64,000 nucleotides of DNA from positions 23,097,764 through 23,161,763 of the forward strand of contig NC_088306.1 in NCBI RefSeq assembly GCF_032854445.1, written 5' to 3'. The notes under the pieces were generated by a model. It was not told where the DNA came from. It was given only the letters and a program-made list of their open reading frames with translations, and did no database searches. Source of the DNA: Liolophura sinensis. Lineage: Eukaryota > Mollusca > Polyplacophora > Chitonida > Chitonidae. The translations under genes and the position numbers were made by a program. This document shows positions 1 through 10,868 of this stretch, piece after piece (the first letter of the stretch is position 1; every line of letters starts with the position of its first letter).

Positions 1-679
1 GTGAAAATCCGTGGTATACCTGTAAGTACCTGTCACAAGAGGCAACAAAAATATGCAGTTCTGTTTAATCTATACATTTATGAGCCACCTGTTGATGTAT
101 TGTCCTTTATTTCCGTGTTTACCTTGCTTATATGTACATACAAATGGTAGCCATTGTACCTTTATAGTCTACAGTGGTCACGGGCTTAGCTGGGTGTGTC
201 TGTTGTATTCGTCGCTATACAGGTTATGCTGTAGCTACATGACGTGCATCTACGCCTGCATTCTTAATGAAACGGGACCTAAACATGTATACCTTTCTAT
301 TACCACAGACTGCATAAGACGTTTTGAAACTTCGAAAAACAATTAATTCAGCTGCGTAATGCACAGCACTTATAGAATCACAAACACCACGGTTTTGTTT
401 TCGTGGACTTTGCCGGGTTCTGGGTGAAGAAGACAACCAAATGTAAGCCAGCGTGAATAGAAAGAGATCACATAAAGAAACTAGTGTCTACAAAGTTGAC
501 GAACAATTTCCAACAACGAATTAATCCACGTCTGTCGTGATTGTTCAGATAGTATAATAATACGTGTAATATATTTGCCATAAAAATTCCTCTGGAAATG
601 TGTATTTTAGAGCCAAATAAAATTTCTAAAATATAATGTTTGGAGCTAAAATATCAGTATGCCTTCCAAACATTTGTTG
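1..679. other. Intergenic DNA, no gene recognised
   Basis: AT-rich sequence. The short open frames on both strands have no recognisable domain, splice context or repeat identity, so no gene is called. Confidence 0.5.
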
Positions 680-2330
680 TATTAAAATGAACAGTACTCC
701 GGACAAGCGATGAAACCAGTCACACGATGAAACAAGACACACAATAAAATGAAACATAAGTTAGCTAGAACCAGAAGGAAAATAAGCACAAAGGAGCTAA
801 CTAGACAGAAAAGGAAAGCAGGCAAAGGAAACCAAACACATGAGGAAAACACATGAGGAAAACAGACATCTGAGGAAACCAAACGAACCAGGAAACCAAA
901 CACACAAGGAAACCAAACGCACCATGAAACCAAACATCGGAGTTAACCAGACTTAGAAAGAAGTCAGGCACAAAGATAAACAGAAACATAACGAAAGCAA
1001 ACACAGGAGATGACTAGACTAAAGAGGAAAACAACCACAAAATATACACTCGATGACACCAAACACAAGAGTTGACAAAAAGAAAGCAGGCACAAAGGAG
1101 ACACGAGGAAAACACTAAAACACTGAGTCAACTAGACTCAGGAGGAAAAGAGGCACAACGAAAAACAGACCCACGATTACACCAAACACGGGAGTTAACT
1201 TGACTCAACAGGAAAACAGGCACAAAAAGAAAACCGACATACGAGGAAATCAGACACGAGAGTTAAGTAGAATCAAGAGGAAAACAGACACACCAGGAAA
1301 CGAAACCTGGCAATTAACAAAACAGACACACGAGGAAACCAAACACAGGAGTTAACTAGACTCAGGAGGAAGACAGGCACACAGGAAAACAGACACACCA
1401 GGAAACCAAACACGGACGTTAACAAACTCATGAGTTAAGTAGACTCAAGAGGAAAACAGACACACCAGGAAACGAAACCTGGCAGTCAACAAAATTCATG
1501 AGGAAAACAGGCACAAAAGGAAAACAGACACACGAGGAAACCAAACACAGGAGTTAACTAGACTCAGGAGGAAGACAGGCGCAAAGCCAAACAGACACAC
1601 GAGGAAACCAAACACGAGAGTTTAACTAGACTGAATAGGAAACCAGACACAAAGGAAAACAGGCACACCATGAACCAAACACAGCAGTTAACAAAACTCA
1701 TGAGGAAAAGAGGCACAAAAGGAAAACAGACACACCAGGAAACCAAACACGGACGTTAACAAACTCATGAGGGACACAGGCACAGGGAAAACGGACAAAC
1801 GAGGAAACCAAACACAGGAGATAACTAGAGTTAGGAGGAAAACAGGCTGGAAGGAAAACAGACACATCAGGAAACCAGTCATTCGAGTAAACAAAACTCA
1901 AGAGGAAAACAGGCACAAAGGAGAAGAGACACAGGACACGAAAACTCAAAAGGAAATCCGGCACAAGGAAAACAAGGAGAGACAAGGAAATAAAGGACAC
2001 GAAGAAACCAGCCATCAGAGTTAACAAGGCACAAAAGGAAACCTGGTACAAAGGAAAACAGACACGACAATCAACTAGATTCAAGAGGAAAACAGGCATA
2101 AAGGAAAACAGGCGCACAGGAAAACCAAACACAGGGATTAACTAGACTCAAGAGGAAAACAGACACACAGAAAAACAGTCACAGGAGGAAAGATGTCATC
2201 GGAGTTATCTAGACTATGGAGGAAAGCACCCGAGGGAACCAAACACAAGAGTTTAACTAGACTTAAAAGGAAAAAGGTGCACAGGAAAACAGACACACGA
2301 GGAAACTAAACACACAAAGATACCAAACAT
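680..2330. repeat. Degenerate T-poor minisatellite array
   Basis: About 1.65 kb of diverged tandem units, roughly 70-85 bp each, made of AGGAAAACAGACACACGAGG-like and GGAAACCAAACACAGGAG-like blocks joined by GTTAACTAGACTCA-like spacers. Higher-order copies are visible: 1260-1322 matches 1431-1492 at a 171-bp offset. The plus strand is very poor in T outside the spacer. Long minus-strand frames across it (rich in F, V, S, C and L) are by-products of the repeat and are not called as genes. Confidence 0.85.
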
Positions 2331-3128
2331 TTGATTCTTCTGTCATCCAGAACAAATCCTCATAAGATTTACTATTTATATGTTGAAACAGTATACAGTC
2401 CACAATTATCTAACAGGAGGACATACTTTCAATCTTAATTAGCCCATATGTAAATCCAATCTCCTACATTATTCTATAAAGTGTACAGTTCCCCGGGAAT
2501 GGAACAAACTGCTCATCTGCATACGTTATATATCCTCAAAATCTCGCTTTAAATCTAAGCTTAAATCATTCATTGTCATCAATGGAATTGAAGCCAGTGA
2601 TGTACAGTAGTGAGAAACTGTTAACGATATTTTGTCATTTCTCCTTTTCTTATCTTGCTTGTGTTGCCACGCTATGTTTAATTTGTTTGCATACATCACC
2701 GTCCTACCAAAGGTGTTTGCAAAAATCGTCCATCACATAATTCGATATTTCCTCAGTCGGGATAGAACAAGTTCTCTTGAGTTTTAACCCCGCCAATTTC
2801 TAATAACCTAACTATTCTGAGCGCCTACAATTTATTTAAGATATAGCAACTCAACATAAATCGTTCAGACCGACATCGTGCACTCTTGCCATGTTAAAAC
2901 TCTGTCTACGTAATCGCCGCATTGTGATCTCGCGAGAGAGATTCATCTCGATGTTACTGTTTACGTTGGTACACTGCTCATAAATGCTTGCCCTCGTTTC
3001 ATGTGGCGCACAAAGAGCTAAGGAAGCCCTTATCTACCATGACAACACAGATATATGTTACACATCATACATGTGCTGTAGTGATGTATGAAGTGCACTT
3101 AGTTAACGGCCATTTAAAACCAAGCACG
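2331..3128. other. Intergenic DNA, nothing recognised
   Basis: AT-rich single-copy-looking sequence between the minisatellite and a SINE. No open frame with domain similarity and no repeat was recognised. Confidence 0.45.
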
Positions 3129-3420
3129 CTACAGTGGCGTAATGGTTAGAGCGTCTGTCACAAAGTATGGAGATTTGAGATCAAACCCGGTCGGGTCATA
3201 CAAAAAAAAATTCAAAATGACACTTGTAACTGTCTCGCTTGGCGTTCAACATTGAGACGTTAGAGCAAGAGAACATTACTGGTTGGTGTCTTCGGTATAT
3301 ACTTCAGTGGTGGCAGAACTTTGACGGCAACAACTCGCCCTGCCACAAGAAGACACCCATAATGACTCCGTGTCGTCATATGACCGACCAATAGTTAAGT
3401 ACGACGTAAAACGTCAAGCA
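3129..3420 (+). repeat. SINE family B copy, tRNA-derived, diverged
   Basis: Starts with a tRNA-like head (A-box region TGGCGTAATGGTTAGAGCG, B-box-like GATCAAACCC). The body resembles the copy at 17882-18243: a TCGCTTGGCGTTCA block, then CGTCGTCATATGACCG and a TTAAGTACGACGTAAA end. It is clearly older than the 17.9-kb copy. Family B is a label used only in this annotation. Confidence 0.7.
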
Positions 3421-5364
3421 TGTATACATATATACGCACCAGGTTCGTTATATGAAATGATCCCTGGACGGACATATCCCTTAAGCGTGACAATAAGAGT
3501 GATCTCCCTTTTACTTTCATCCACATTATGTGGCACTGCCCCTGCACGTGTTTTCGACAAGTAGGCATATCTCATATACATTCAGGTTTCACACACTATT
3601 CTTCTAACATACACATGTTTATCTACCTTAGCTCTCCTGCATTCTTGCACGGTATGTTTTCTGCATCCTTGCACGGCATGTTTTCTGCATCCTTGCACAT
3701 CATATTTTCTGCATCAAAGAAAAAAAACAAAAACAGAGATTAGGAATACATAGATGTTACAAATGAACATTTTATTATAGCAAAGTTAACAAGTAATATT
3801 TTATTACTTCTACCGTTTTCCCGGTTTCAGTTAGGCAGGGTATGCTTCTATCATCTTGCATGTCCCATTATAGTGAAAAGGAGGCAAGGTATAATAAACT
3901 AGATATTGGAACAAATATCACTATAATTAGTGGTATGTTCAATGCAGATTAATCAATATGCTGATCTCCAGAGTCAGGAATAGGCCTATGTAGTTGAACT
4001 TGAGGTATGATTACTTGTTCAGGAACAAAATACATGGAAATTGGTGGAATGCTCAGTGCGTGTAAAGAATATAACACATCTTTATGTATTAGAATCTTAT
4101 CATTCTCCCTTGTTGTGATCCTTGATGAACACTGCAGGAATCTAGGTGACACCTTAGCAATTCGTCAACAACTGGATTCTCTTCCAAACGTCCGTATAAA
4201 CAGCTGCTCTCGTAGGGAATCACCGAGGAACAGTCCATCAGCATCCACCACCGGATTCGGTGGGGGTGATAAATTGGGTACACTCATTTTCACACTTCCA
4301 CGAAGTGTTCGAGATACAGTTAATTATAAAAGAATCTCAAGACTGATATGGTGAGTAGCAGGTTACCAAGTCCAAAACGCAAATATAAATATTAAGTTAT
4401 GAAGCCTGTGTAATGGCTGCCTAGCATCAATATTACACTGAGTAATGTGCTTGGTGTACCGATATTTCCATGCCAGTAACAAATCGTACTCTGCAACTAA
4501 ACTTACAGTGCGATGGCCATCAACCACATTTAGCTGACATCTCAAGTTGGTCGGAAAGGTTGAATCGATGTGTTGTTTTAGATAATTTTGCGAATTGCCA
4601 ATACTGAAACTTCGCGTGTTCTGTATAAATACAACAAGGCTACGAGCTGTGACCTAGCACGTGTTCATTCACTTCGCGAGGGAATAGCCCTAGTGCTTGT
4701 GAGCAGGGTCTGGCCGAGACAGCTGTCAATATTTCAATCTGCGTTCTCCGTGTAGAAAAAAAACGCAGCAAACCAGACACAATAAAGTTTTAATAGAGGT
4801 ATTTCATATCAGGTACGCATCCATATGCAACGCTTGTTACTCGAACACAAGCAGATGTAATGTACACCAGCCGTAATACTATAAATGTTCACGTGTTTGG
4901 CAAGTAAACATCAGTACAACACCAACCGGAATAGAAATGAAAATATAACTCCATTGAAACGTCCGCCCAAGAAGTTTAACAATTTGAGAGGAAAGCAGAC
5001 GGAAATGACAGTAGACAGCTCTGTCCTCGCAGTATTAGATTTTTCCTTCTCTTTAAATTTAAAGAATAAAAAACAAGATGAGAAAAGGAGGAATTAAAAT
5101 ATAATTACTCTATATTGGTGTAAAAAAATATTTGTGAAATATAATAATGAAGATTCGTCTAATAAAATCTTCTTCACGGATTTAAATGCCAAAAGTATTA
5201 TTGAATTTTGCTATATAAAACGACAGGCAATACTGACAATTGCTTACTTGCTTGAATGATTGTACAGCATTCGATTACTCAACGTGTAATGCCGCTTTCA
5301 AAATTGCTGCATTGTTATGATGTCTCCTTACAGGAATACTACATACCTTGTCAGTGGCTTCTAG
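3421..5364. other. Intergenic DNA with only weak ORFs
   Basis: No gene is supported. A GCATCCTTGCACGGCATGTTTTCT-like short tandem occurs near 3640-3710. A 40-codon minus-strand frame at 4165-4287 starts MSVPNLSPPPNPVVDADG and has ordinary codon use, so it could be a small first exon, but no in-frame donor or partner exon is visible. Confidence 0.4.
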
Positions 5365-5509
5365 AAGAACTCCTTCTAGAACGTCACAAACAATACAACG
5401 ATACATACATATAGCGTGATGGATTAAAATACTGGTGTGATCAAGTGTAAAATGAGATCGGTTCCACTCTGTGAACAAGCTTCAAAAGTATACATAGGCT
5501 AGGTTATCT
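5365..5509. repeat. Direct duplication, copy 1 (145 bp)
   Basis: Matches 5978-6122 at a constant 613-bp offset without gaps and about 12 differences. It begins at AAGAACTCCTTCTA and ends at AGGCTAGGTTATCT. On the minus strand this copy covers the stop codon of the exon at 5504-5675 and its 3' flank. Confidence 0.85.
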
Positions 5510-5675
5510 TCTCGGTTTTCGGTCCGTCGCAAAACAGATGAGCATGGCGCCGGCAAAAGATTGCACCCAGGCTAATGTATAAATTCCTGTGGCCACGTGA
5601 CCGTATACGGCCCTGTCCATCATCTTATCACAGCTCCTGTACCCCATGGCTGTACTGAACGTGTCCGTCATGCCT
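5504..5675 (-). CDS. Probable last coding exon of a membrane protein
   Basis: A minus-strand exon candidate of about 56 codons. It is preceded by a good 3' splice site: a pyrimidine tract, then CATCCTTAG before the exon at 5675. It reads MTDTFSTAMGYRSCDKMMDR, then a hydrophobic stretch (TGIYTLAWVQSFAGAMLICF) that could span a membrane, and ends with a short basic tail DRKPRR and TAA. A tail of this kind would suit a four-helix protein such as a claudin-like protein, but I cannot assign a family. Earlier exons should lie at higher coordinates and were not found. The stop and 3' flank are duplicated at 5978-6122 without the rest of the exon. The exon is inferred from splice site and composition only. 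Confidence 0.4.
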
Positions 5676-5977
5676 CTAAGGATGAGAATTGAAATCAATA
5701 CCAGTTCATGTTCTTAATATCGTGGATAAAAAGTGCTCTCTTCACACCATAACCCTTGTATCAACACTACAACGAATTCTCATTGAACTACCAACTGCAG
5801 AAATCTGTCTCATATGCAGGCCTCAACGAAATAACCAAGCGGGATAAACACACCAAACCCAGCCACCTCATTGATCCGTTTTGGCGCCACACAACTCAAC
5901 ACTCAACACGCCTTTGACCGTTATACACTCTCTTCAAATTGCATTTTTTACACGCGATATGTTGTAAAATAGTAACC

Positions 5978-6122
5978 AAGAACTCCTTCTAACACGTGGC
6001 AAGCAATACAACGCTACATACATATGGCGTGGTGGATTAAAATACTGGCGTGATCAAGTGTAAAATGAGATCGGCTCCACTCAGTGAACAAGCTTCAAAA
6101 GTATACACAGGCTAGGTTATCT
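5978..6122. repeat. Direct duplication, copy 2 (145 bp)
   Basis: Second copy of 5365-5509, about 92% identical by eye. It lies 119 bp left of the transposon-like unit starting at 6242. The exon body upstream on the minus strand is not duplicated with it, so it looks like a dead 3'-end fragment. Confidence 0.85.
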
Positions 6123-6241
6123 GCCCCTGTCCGTCTGTTTTCGGTCCTCCCGGGCTGCACGTTGGACAGCCGGAAAGATGGACAGTGACGGCCCTTAAAA
6201 GGTCACGATGGCTCTGGCTCTGGTTCTGGCACGTCGCTTCT

Positions 6242-6695
6242 GGCCTCGGACCCCCATTAATTTTCCATAAGCGACAATGTTAACGTCTAGCGCTGTAGCT
6301 CAGTCCCAAACATTCCGTGGCCATTAAGCTTTGGTGCATACCTGGCCCAGCCTGTGAGAAAGAAGCCATAAAAATCTTGACATAGGTTGACCGTCAAAAT
6401 CTGGACCTTTCCATGCCGGCAGCTGGGAGGCGTGCCTAGCAACGCCAAGGGGACGTCACTCGCAGCCTCATCACTACCTCACACCTTGTGTCCTCTCGCC
6501 CAGAATTACAAACTTTCATCAATAAAGCTCATACCTCCTCAAAGTTTAGACAGTTTCCAGCATTTTAACACCAAGCATGCACCTGTGCACCAAAAATGGA
6601 CGCCTGGGAGCAAAAAAAGACTTTATACCCTAAAATTCACAGAACTACAATCGTCCCTACCGAAAAACGGAAGTTGTAATGGGGGTCTGTGTCCT
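6242..6695 (+). repeat. 454-bp direct repeat, left copy
   Basis: Identical to 10372-10825 except for one base seen (T at 6437, A at 10567), with no gaps. Its ends are mutually inverted: GGACCCCCATTA near the start and TAATGGGGGTC at 6677-6687. One repeat therefore looks like a short TIR element in its own right. Confidence 0.95.
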
Positions 6696-7566
6696 ATCAC
6701 ACCAGCCACCTTTTTTCAAAATCAATAATTTTTGCACCACACAATTCCTGACACTTCTGAACCTCACAGGCAAAATTAGGGCTTGATACATGCAGAAACT
6801 TTGGAGTTGAATGAATTCAAGTTGGGGTACCCCCATCTTGGACATGTGTCTTTTTTCCAGGGTGAAAAAACTCTGAAGGGTAAACTTTGAAGCCTTGCAG
6901 TGCATATACCGTTCGAGATATCTCCATCAGGTCAACTGTTTTGGAAAGACAAGATGTTTATCTGCAAGAAAAGTTAAAAAATCACATTGACAGAGCACTT
7001 TAGACTTTTCAAAAGCAACCATTTAGAGAAATATACATTTTTAAGAAGACTTTTCTACTAAGAGCAGCTTTAAATATCAAAGTTACAAGCCAAAAGTGTC
7101 AAAGCATACATCAAAATATAGGCAATTTATCTGACAATTAAATGTCAAAATATAAGACATTTACTTTAGCAACTATGTGAAAAAAATTGACTGACAGTGT
7201 GGTAGGGGGTATCAAAGCGGATTGTCACGATTTCGGAACAATCATTTGTGACCAAAATCAAAGCAAGAATAATGCCTCAAGGTGATGAAGACCTACTCAC
7301 AGGCACTTTTTTAGTGGACAGGACTTAAGAAAAGACTAGTATCCCAGTTCCCCACTGAATAACATGATGAAACCCTTTATAAGACCACCCAGCCAGGCAC
7401 CCCCCCCCCCGCCCTCCTCCCCCATGACTGCTGATTGGCTGACCAGCTCACCATGCAAAAACCTCCCTGCACCATTGCTGTTGTCTCACAGCAGGTTATT
7501 ACTCTGCACAGTAACATCAAAGGGTGTCACATTGGCATCTACAATATATAAACAGAGAGGAAAAAT
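6696..7566. other. Noncoding 5' region of the transposon
   Basis: Lies between the left repeat and the transposase ORF. It should hold the transposase promoter, but no clear TATA element was identified. A run of ten or so C lies near 7380. Around 6850-6900 the reverse complement has weak similarity to part of the direct repeat, which may be a decayed inverted copy. Confidence 0.4.
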
Positions 7567-9621
7567 ATGAATTTAACATTTCCAATCAGGCAGCCACCAA
7601 GTACACCTATACTGGTCAGTCTGACAGTTAACAAGGCAAACAATCTACCCCAAAACACCATGAAGGGAGACAGAAAGAGGAAACAGTCTAGATTTCAAGC
7701 TGGAAAGGCCCAGGATCGCTCAAATAACCTGTCAGCAGTTACAGACATGCTGAATCCTGTGCCTGGGTGTTCCTTGATGGACACAGATTTCCAGCCCAAT
7801 CAGGAGGCTGTAAGAACACACCAGCCTGACACAAAGAGAATACAGCGGCCAAGACGGTGCAAAGTAGATTCCACGGCAGGATCAGACAGAGATACACACG
7901 AGCGGGAATGGGCTGCTGAAGGAATGCGACTCATAGATATACAGAAAATGGTGTGTATATGGAACAAAGTTATGCTTGAGCACAGTGAGACCAAGGACCA
8001 CTGTCCACTGCCCAGGTTAGAGATAGATGCAGAGAAAAAGTGGGGTTTAGCCTGGGCGTTCAGTTTTAAGTGCTGTGACTGTGACTATGTATCTGGCTTC
8101 CACAAATTCTACAAAGAGGTAGAATGCAACAGACCTGGCCAAAAAGCTGCGGCGGTGAACCGAGCTCTTCAAGTAGGCCTCCAGGACACACCAATGGGGA
8201 ACACCCGAGCCAGACTCCTATTTGCAGCGATGGACGTGCCGCCTGCCACTCGTAGGAACATGCATCGCACTGCAAACCATGTCGCATCTGCAATCGCAAA
8301 GCTGAACAGAGAGGATATGGCAAATAAGGTGGAAGAGGTAAAGGCATACAAAAGGCAAAGAGGAGAGGATGACAGCACAATAGATCTGGCCACAGACACT
8401 CGCTACAACAGCATTACCATAACCAGTCCCAAGAAACCGGGCCAGAATGCTTCACAAGCAATTTCCCTGGCTGTGGAGACATCAACAGACAAGCAATACA
8501 TTGTCTCCGCAGCACTGAAGAATAAATTGTGTTGGACTGGGTCCTGGCTAAGAGGAAAAGGCTTCCAAGTAAAGTGCCCTGGAGGACACGAGGAGTGCAC
8601 AGCGAACACAAACCCACATGCCCCCTGGTCCGAGTATAATATGGGGAACGAGATTGGCGAGGGATTGGCGAGGCAAGGTGTTTTAGCCAAACATGTAACC
8701 ACAGACGGCGACTCCAGGTCAGCCAAGGGAGTGGAGGACGGCATCCGACTGGTCGAGCCACTGTGGGAGGTCGAACGGTTAGCAGACCCCACGCACCTTG
8801 GTAGATCCCAGTTCAAGAAATGTAACCAGGCTAAGTTCAGCGATGCCATGTTTGAAGGACAGGGCCGAACGAGGGAAGCCAGGAAGAAAGCACAGAAAGT
8901 GTTGAGTCAGGATGTTAAGGCCAGGTGTAGCTTGATATTTTCTCAACTTATGTCTGAGCACATTGGTGACATGAGGAAAATAAAAACTTGCCTACCCAGG
9001 GTTGTGGACGCAACGGTCAGGTGTTACGGTGGGGACTGTTCCAAATGCCGCAGGAACAGTGTGGTTTGCTCCGGAGGGGAAACCAGCAGCTGGTGGGAGA
9101 GGTCCCTGTTTTTATCCACCAGTAAACTCTGCCCTTTTAACATGGATGACAACGACAGGAAACTATTGACCGAAGTACTGCACATGAGGTTGAGCGAGAC
9201 AGCCGTCACCAGTCTCCGGATGAACACCAGCACTCAAAAGTGCGAAGCTGTCAACAGATCACTCAGCGTCTCCTTGCCCAAGAATGTAAACTACAGCAGA
9301 AATATGGAGGGAAGGGCGGCGTCCACAATCCACAGACTTAACAATGGCCAGGACAAGTCCACGGCTGCCAAACTCCAAGCTGTCGGCGCCAGTATTTCAC
9401 CTAGGAGCGAGAGAACAGTACAACAGATTGAAAGGGTGAACCAGTACCACAAGGTTTATAAGAAGCGACAGACAGTTAAGGGGAGATCACTCCGCAATAC
9501 AGCCAGAAAACTTCGAGAGCACATTGAGTACAGGCTTTCAAATCCAGAAGAAAAAACTGACTATGCCAAGGGACAACTGGACAACACCCAAACAGATCAC
9601 ACATACACTAGATATTTGTAA
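7567..9621 (+). CDS. Mutator-like transposase, 684 aa
   Basis: An uninterrupted 684-codon frame, far longer than anything near it. It resembles the metazoan 'Mutator-like transposase domain' proteins common in marine invertebrate genomes. Residues 1-110 are basic and low in structure. Around 169-172 there is a Cys cluster (KCCDCDY). Acidic residues that could form the DDE site lie at 273-277 (IDLATDTRYN) and 380-382 (TTDGDSRSAKGV). A second Cys cluster at about 477-496 includes DCSKC. Near 595-620 is TQKCEAVNRSLSVSLPKNV, a region I associate with this family. The first Met is used; Met32 (MKGDRKRKQ) is an alternative start. The protein would bind the element ends in the nucleus and catalyse cut and paste. 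The catalytic assignments are tentative; no intron or stop breaks the frame. Confidence 0.75.
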   Translation: MNLTFPIRQPPSTPILVSLTVNKANNLPQNTMKGDRKRKQSRFQAGKAQDRSNNLSAVTDMLNPVPGCSLMDTDFQPNQEAVRTHQPDTKRIQRPRRCKVDSTAGSDRDTHEREWAAEGMRLIDIQKMVCIWNKVMLEHSETKDHCPLPRLEIDAEKKWGLAWAFSFKCCDCDYVSGFHKFYKEVECNRPGQKAAAVNRALQVGLQDTPMGNTRARLLFAAMDVPPATRRNMHRTANHVASAIAKLNREDMANKVEEVKAYKRQRGEDDSTIDLATDTRYNSITITSPKKPGQNASQAISLAVETSTDKQYIVSAALKNKLCWTGSWLRGKGFQVKCPGGHEECTANTNPHAPWSEYNMGNEIGEGLARQGVLAKHVTTDGDSRSAKGVEDGIRLVEPLWEVERLADPTHLGRSQFKKCNQAKFSDAMFEGQGRTREARKKAQKVLSQDVKARCSLIFSQLMSEHIGDMRKIKTCLPRVVDATVRCYGGDCSKCRRNSVVCSGGETSSWWERSLFLSTSKLCPFNMDDNDRKLLTEVLHMRLSETAVTSLRMNTSTQKCEAVNRSLSVSLPKNVNYSRNMEGRAASTIHRLNNGQDKSTAAKLQAVGASISPRSERTVQQIERVNQYHKVYKKRQTVKGRSLRNTARKLREHIEYRLSNPEEKTDYAKGQLDNTQTDHTYTRYL

Positions 9622-9729
9622 CCGCCAATTTTGTATATAATTTGTCACTGCTGTTGTTGCTTATGAAAGAAATTAAAAAATGATAACAGAAATTGAGCAA
9701 AATCTAAAACAATCTGTTATTTATTATTT

Positions 9730-10119
9730 TTAATGAGGGGAAACCAACCTGCTCAGTCTTAAATGCCACATGCACCTTGCATACTGCCCATGGCCGAGAC
9801 AGCAGCGCTGCCTGTTATTGTTAACACAATGCGGCTCCAAGCTTATGTGGTCCATATTTACACAGCGTGTGTTGTGGCACACGTGTGAACAATCAAGCTT
9901 GGGATCTAAATGTGACAGCCCCTGTCTGGCCATATAAACAAGTCTACTGATGTGTTTCTTCTTCCATCGATGTGTGACGGGGTCTTTGTAGGAGGCAAGA
10001 CCATATCGACCATCCCTCGTCAATGGTCCAGTCCACACTCGACAGGCTCCGTTATCACTGTAAACACTGAAACTTTCAATTTTTGCAGCAATTTCTGCTC
10101 TGAACGTCTCCATTTTCAA
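9730..10119 (-). CDS. His-Me finger (HNH-type) endonuclease, 129 aa
   Basis: Small intact minus-strand gene convergent with the transposase, stops 108 bp apart. It has the zinc-binding His-Me motif of homing-type endonucleases: CSHVCHNTRCVNMDH at residues 77-91 with the catalytic-type His in SHVCHN, then a conserved EP..VN and Asn near 100, and a final C..GHGQYARC cluster at 107-116. The N-terminal part has the usual C.VWTGP...DGRYG strand. Family members nick or cut DNA. Its place inside the repeat-bounded unit suggests a role in element transposition or homing, but that is inference. Two in-frame Met codons (1 and 3) are possible starts. Confidence 0.75.
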   Translation of the reverse strand: MKMETFRAEIAAKIESFSVYSDNGACRVWTGPLTRDGRYGLASYKDPVTHRWKKKHISRLVYMARQGLSHLDPKLDCSHVCHNTRCVNMDHISLEPHCVNNNRQRCCLGHGQYARCMWHLRLSRLVSPH

Positions 10120-10371
10120 GCGTAGGAATACTAGAACGTTGCATGTTGTTCATTTCAGGATGCCTATACACATGCTACCCTACGCTGAACAGCATTTTAC
10201 CGATTTTTCATCAAAATGGATATTTTCAAAATGTAAATAGCCCCAAGAAGCTATGAAACGGCCCAATCAATGCAAAACACATCACAGACATACCCACCAA
10301 AAATTATCAGGCTGCTGTGAAATCTAAGCGCATAGTGACATTTTTCACATTTTGGTGACTTCGTCAGTACA

Positions 10372-10825
10372 GGCCTCGGACCCCCATTAATTTTCCATAA
10401 GCGACAATGTTAACGTCTAGCGCTGTAGCTCAGTCCCAAACATTCCGTGGCCATTAAGCTTTGGTGCATACCTGGCCCAGCCTGTGAGAAAGAAGCCATA
10501 AAAATCTTGACATAGGTTGACCGTCAAAATCTGGACCTTTCCATGCCGGCAGCTGGGAGGCGTGCCAAGCAACGCCAAGGGGACGTCACTCGCAGCCTCA
10601 TCACTACCTCACACCTTGTGTCCTCTCGCCCAGAATTACAAACTTTCATCAATAAAGCTCATACCTCCTCAAAGTTTAGACAGTTTCCAGCATTTTAACA
10701 CCAAGCATGCACCTGTGCACCAAAAATGGACGCCTGGGAGCAAAAAAAGACTTTATACCCTAAAATTCACAGAACTACAATCGTCCCTACCGAAAAACGG
10801 AAGTTGTAATGGGGGTCTGTGTCCT
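10372..10825 (+). repeat. 454-bp direct repeat, right copy
   Basis: Gap-free match to 6242-6695 at an offset of 4,130 bp with a single difference seen, so the two copies separated or were homogenised recently. A 109-codon frame runs through both copies but has no recognisable domain. Confidence 0.95.
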
Positions 10826-10837
10826 TCTGTAATAGCA

Positions 10838-10868
10838 AGTAAATAAATAAATAAATAAATAAATAAAT
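10838..10868. repeat. (AAAT)n microsatellite
   Basis: About eight perfect AAAT units immediately right of the transposon-like unit. Confidence 0.9.

Larger units (their letters stand above)
6242..10823 (+). mobile_element. Mutator-type transposon with His-Me endonuclease
   Basis: A 4.58-kb unit: a 454-bp terminal repeat, 0.87 kb noncoding, a transposase gene on plus, a convergent endonuclease gene on minus, 0.25 kb noncoding, then the same 454-bp repeat in the same orientation. The outermost ends are imperfect inverted repeats sharing GACCCCCATTA. CTTCT is found on both flanks (6237-6241 and 10824-10828), a weak 5-bp candidate target duplication. Mutator-type elements usually make 8-11 bp duplications and have terminal inverted, not direct, repeats. 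It may therefore be a variant family, or an element bracketed by two copies of its own short derivative. Both genes are open, so recent activity is plausible. Confidence 0.6.

Noticed and set aside
682-2132. Long overlapping minus-strand frames rich in F, V, L, C and S
   Set aside because: They run through a tandem repeat in several frames at once and their repeats follow the DNA units; no gene signals.
6387-6728. 113-codon frame, repeated at 10517-10846
   Set aside because: Lies in the two copies of the 454-bp direct repeat; no domain, and its end differs with the flank.
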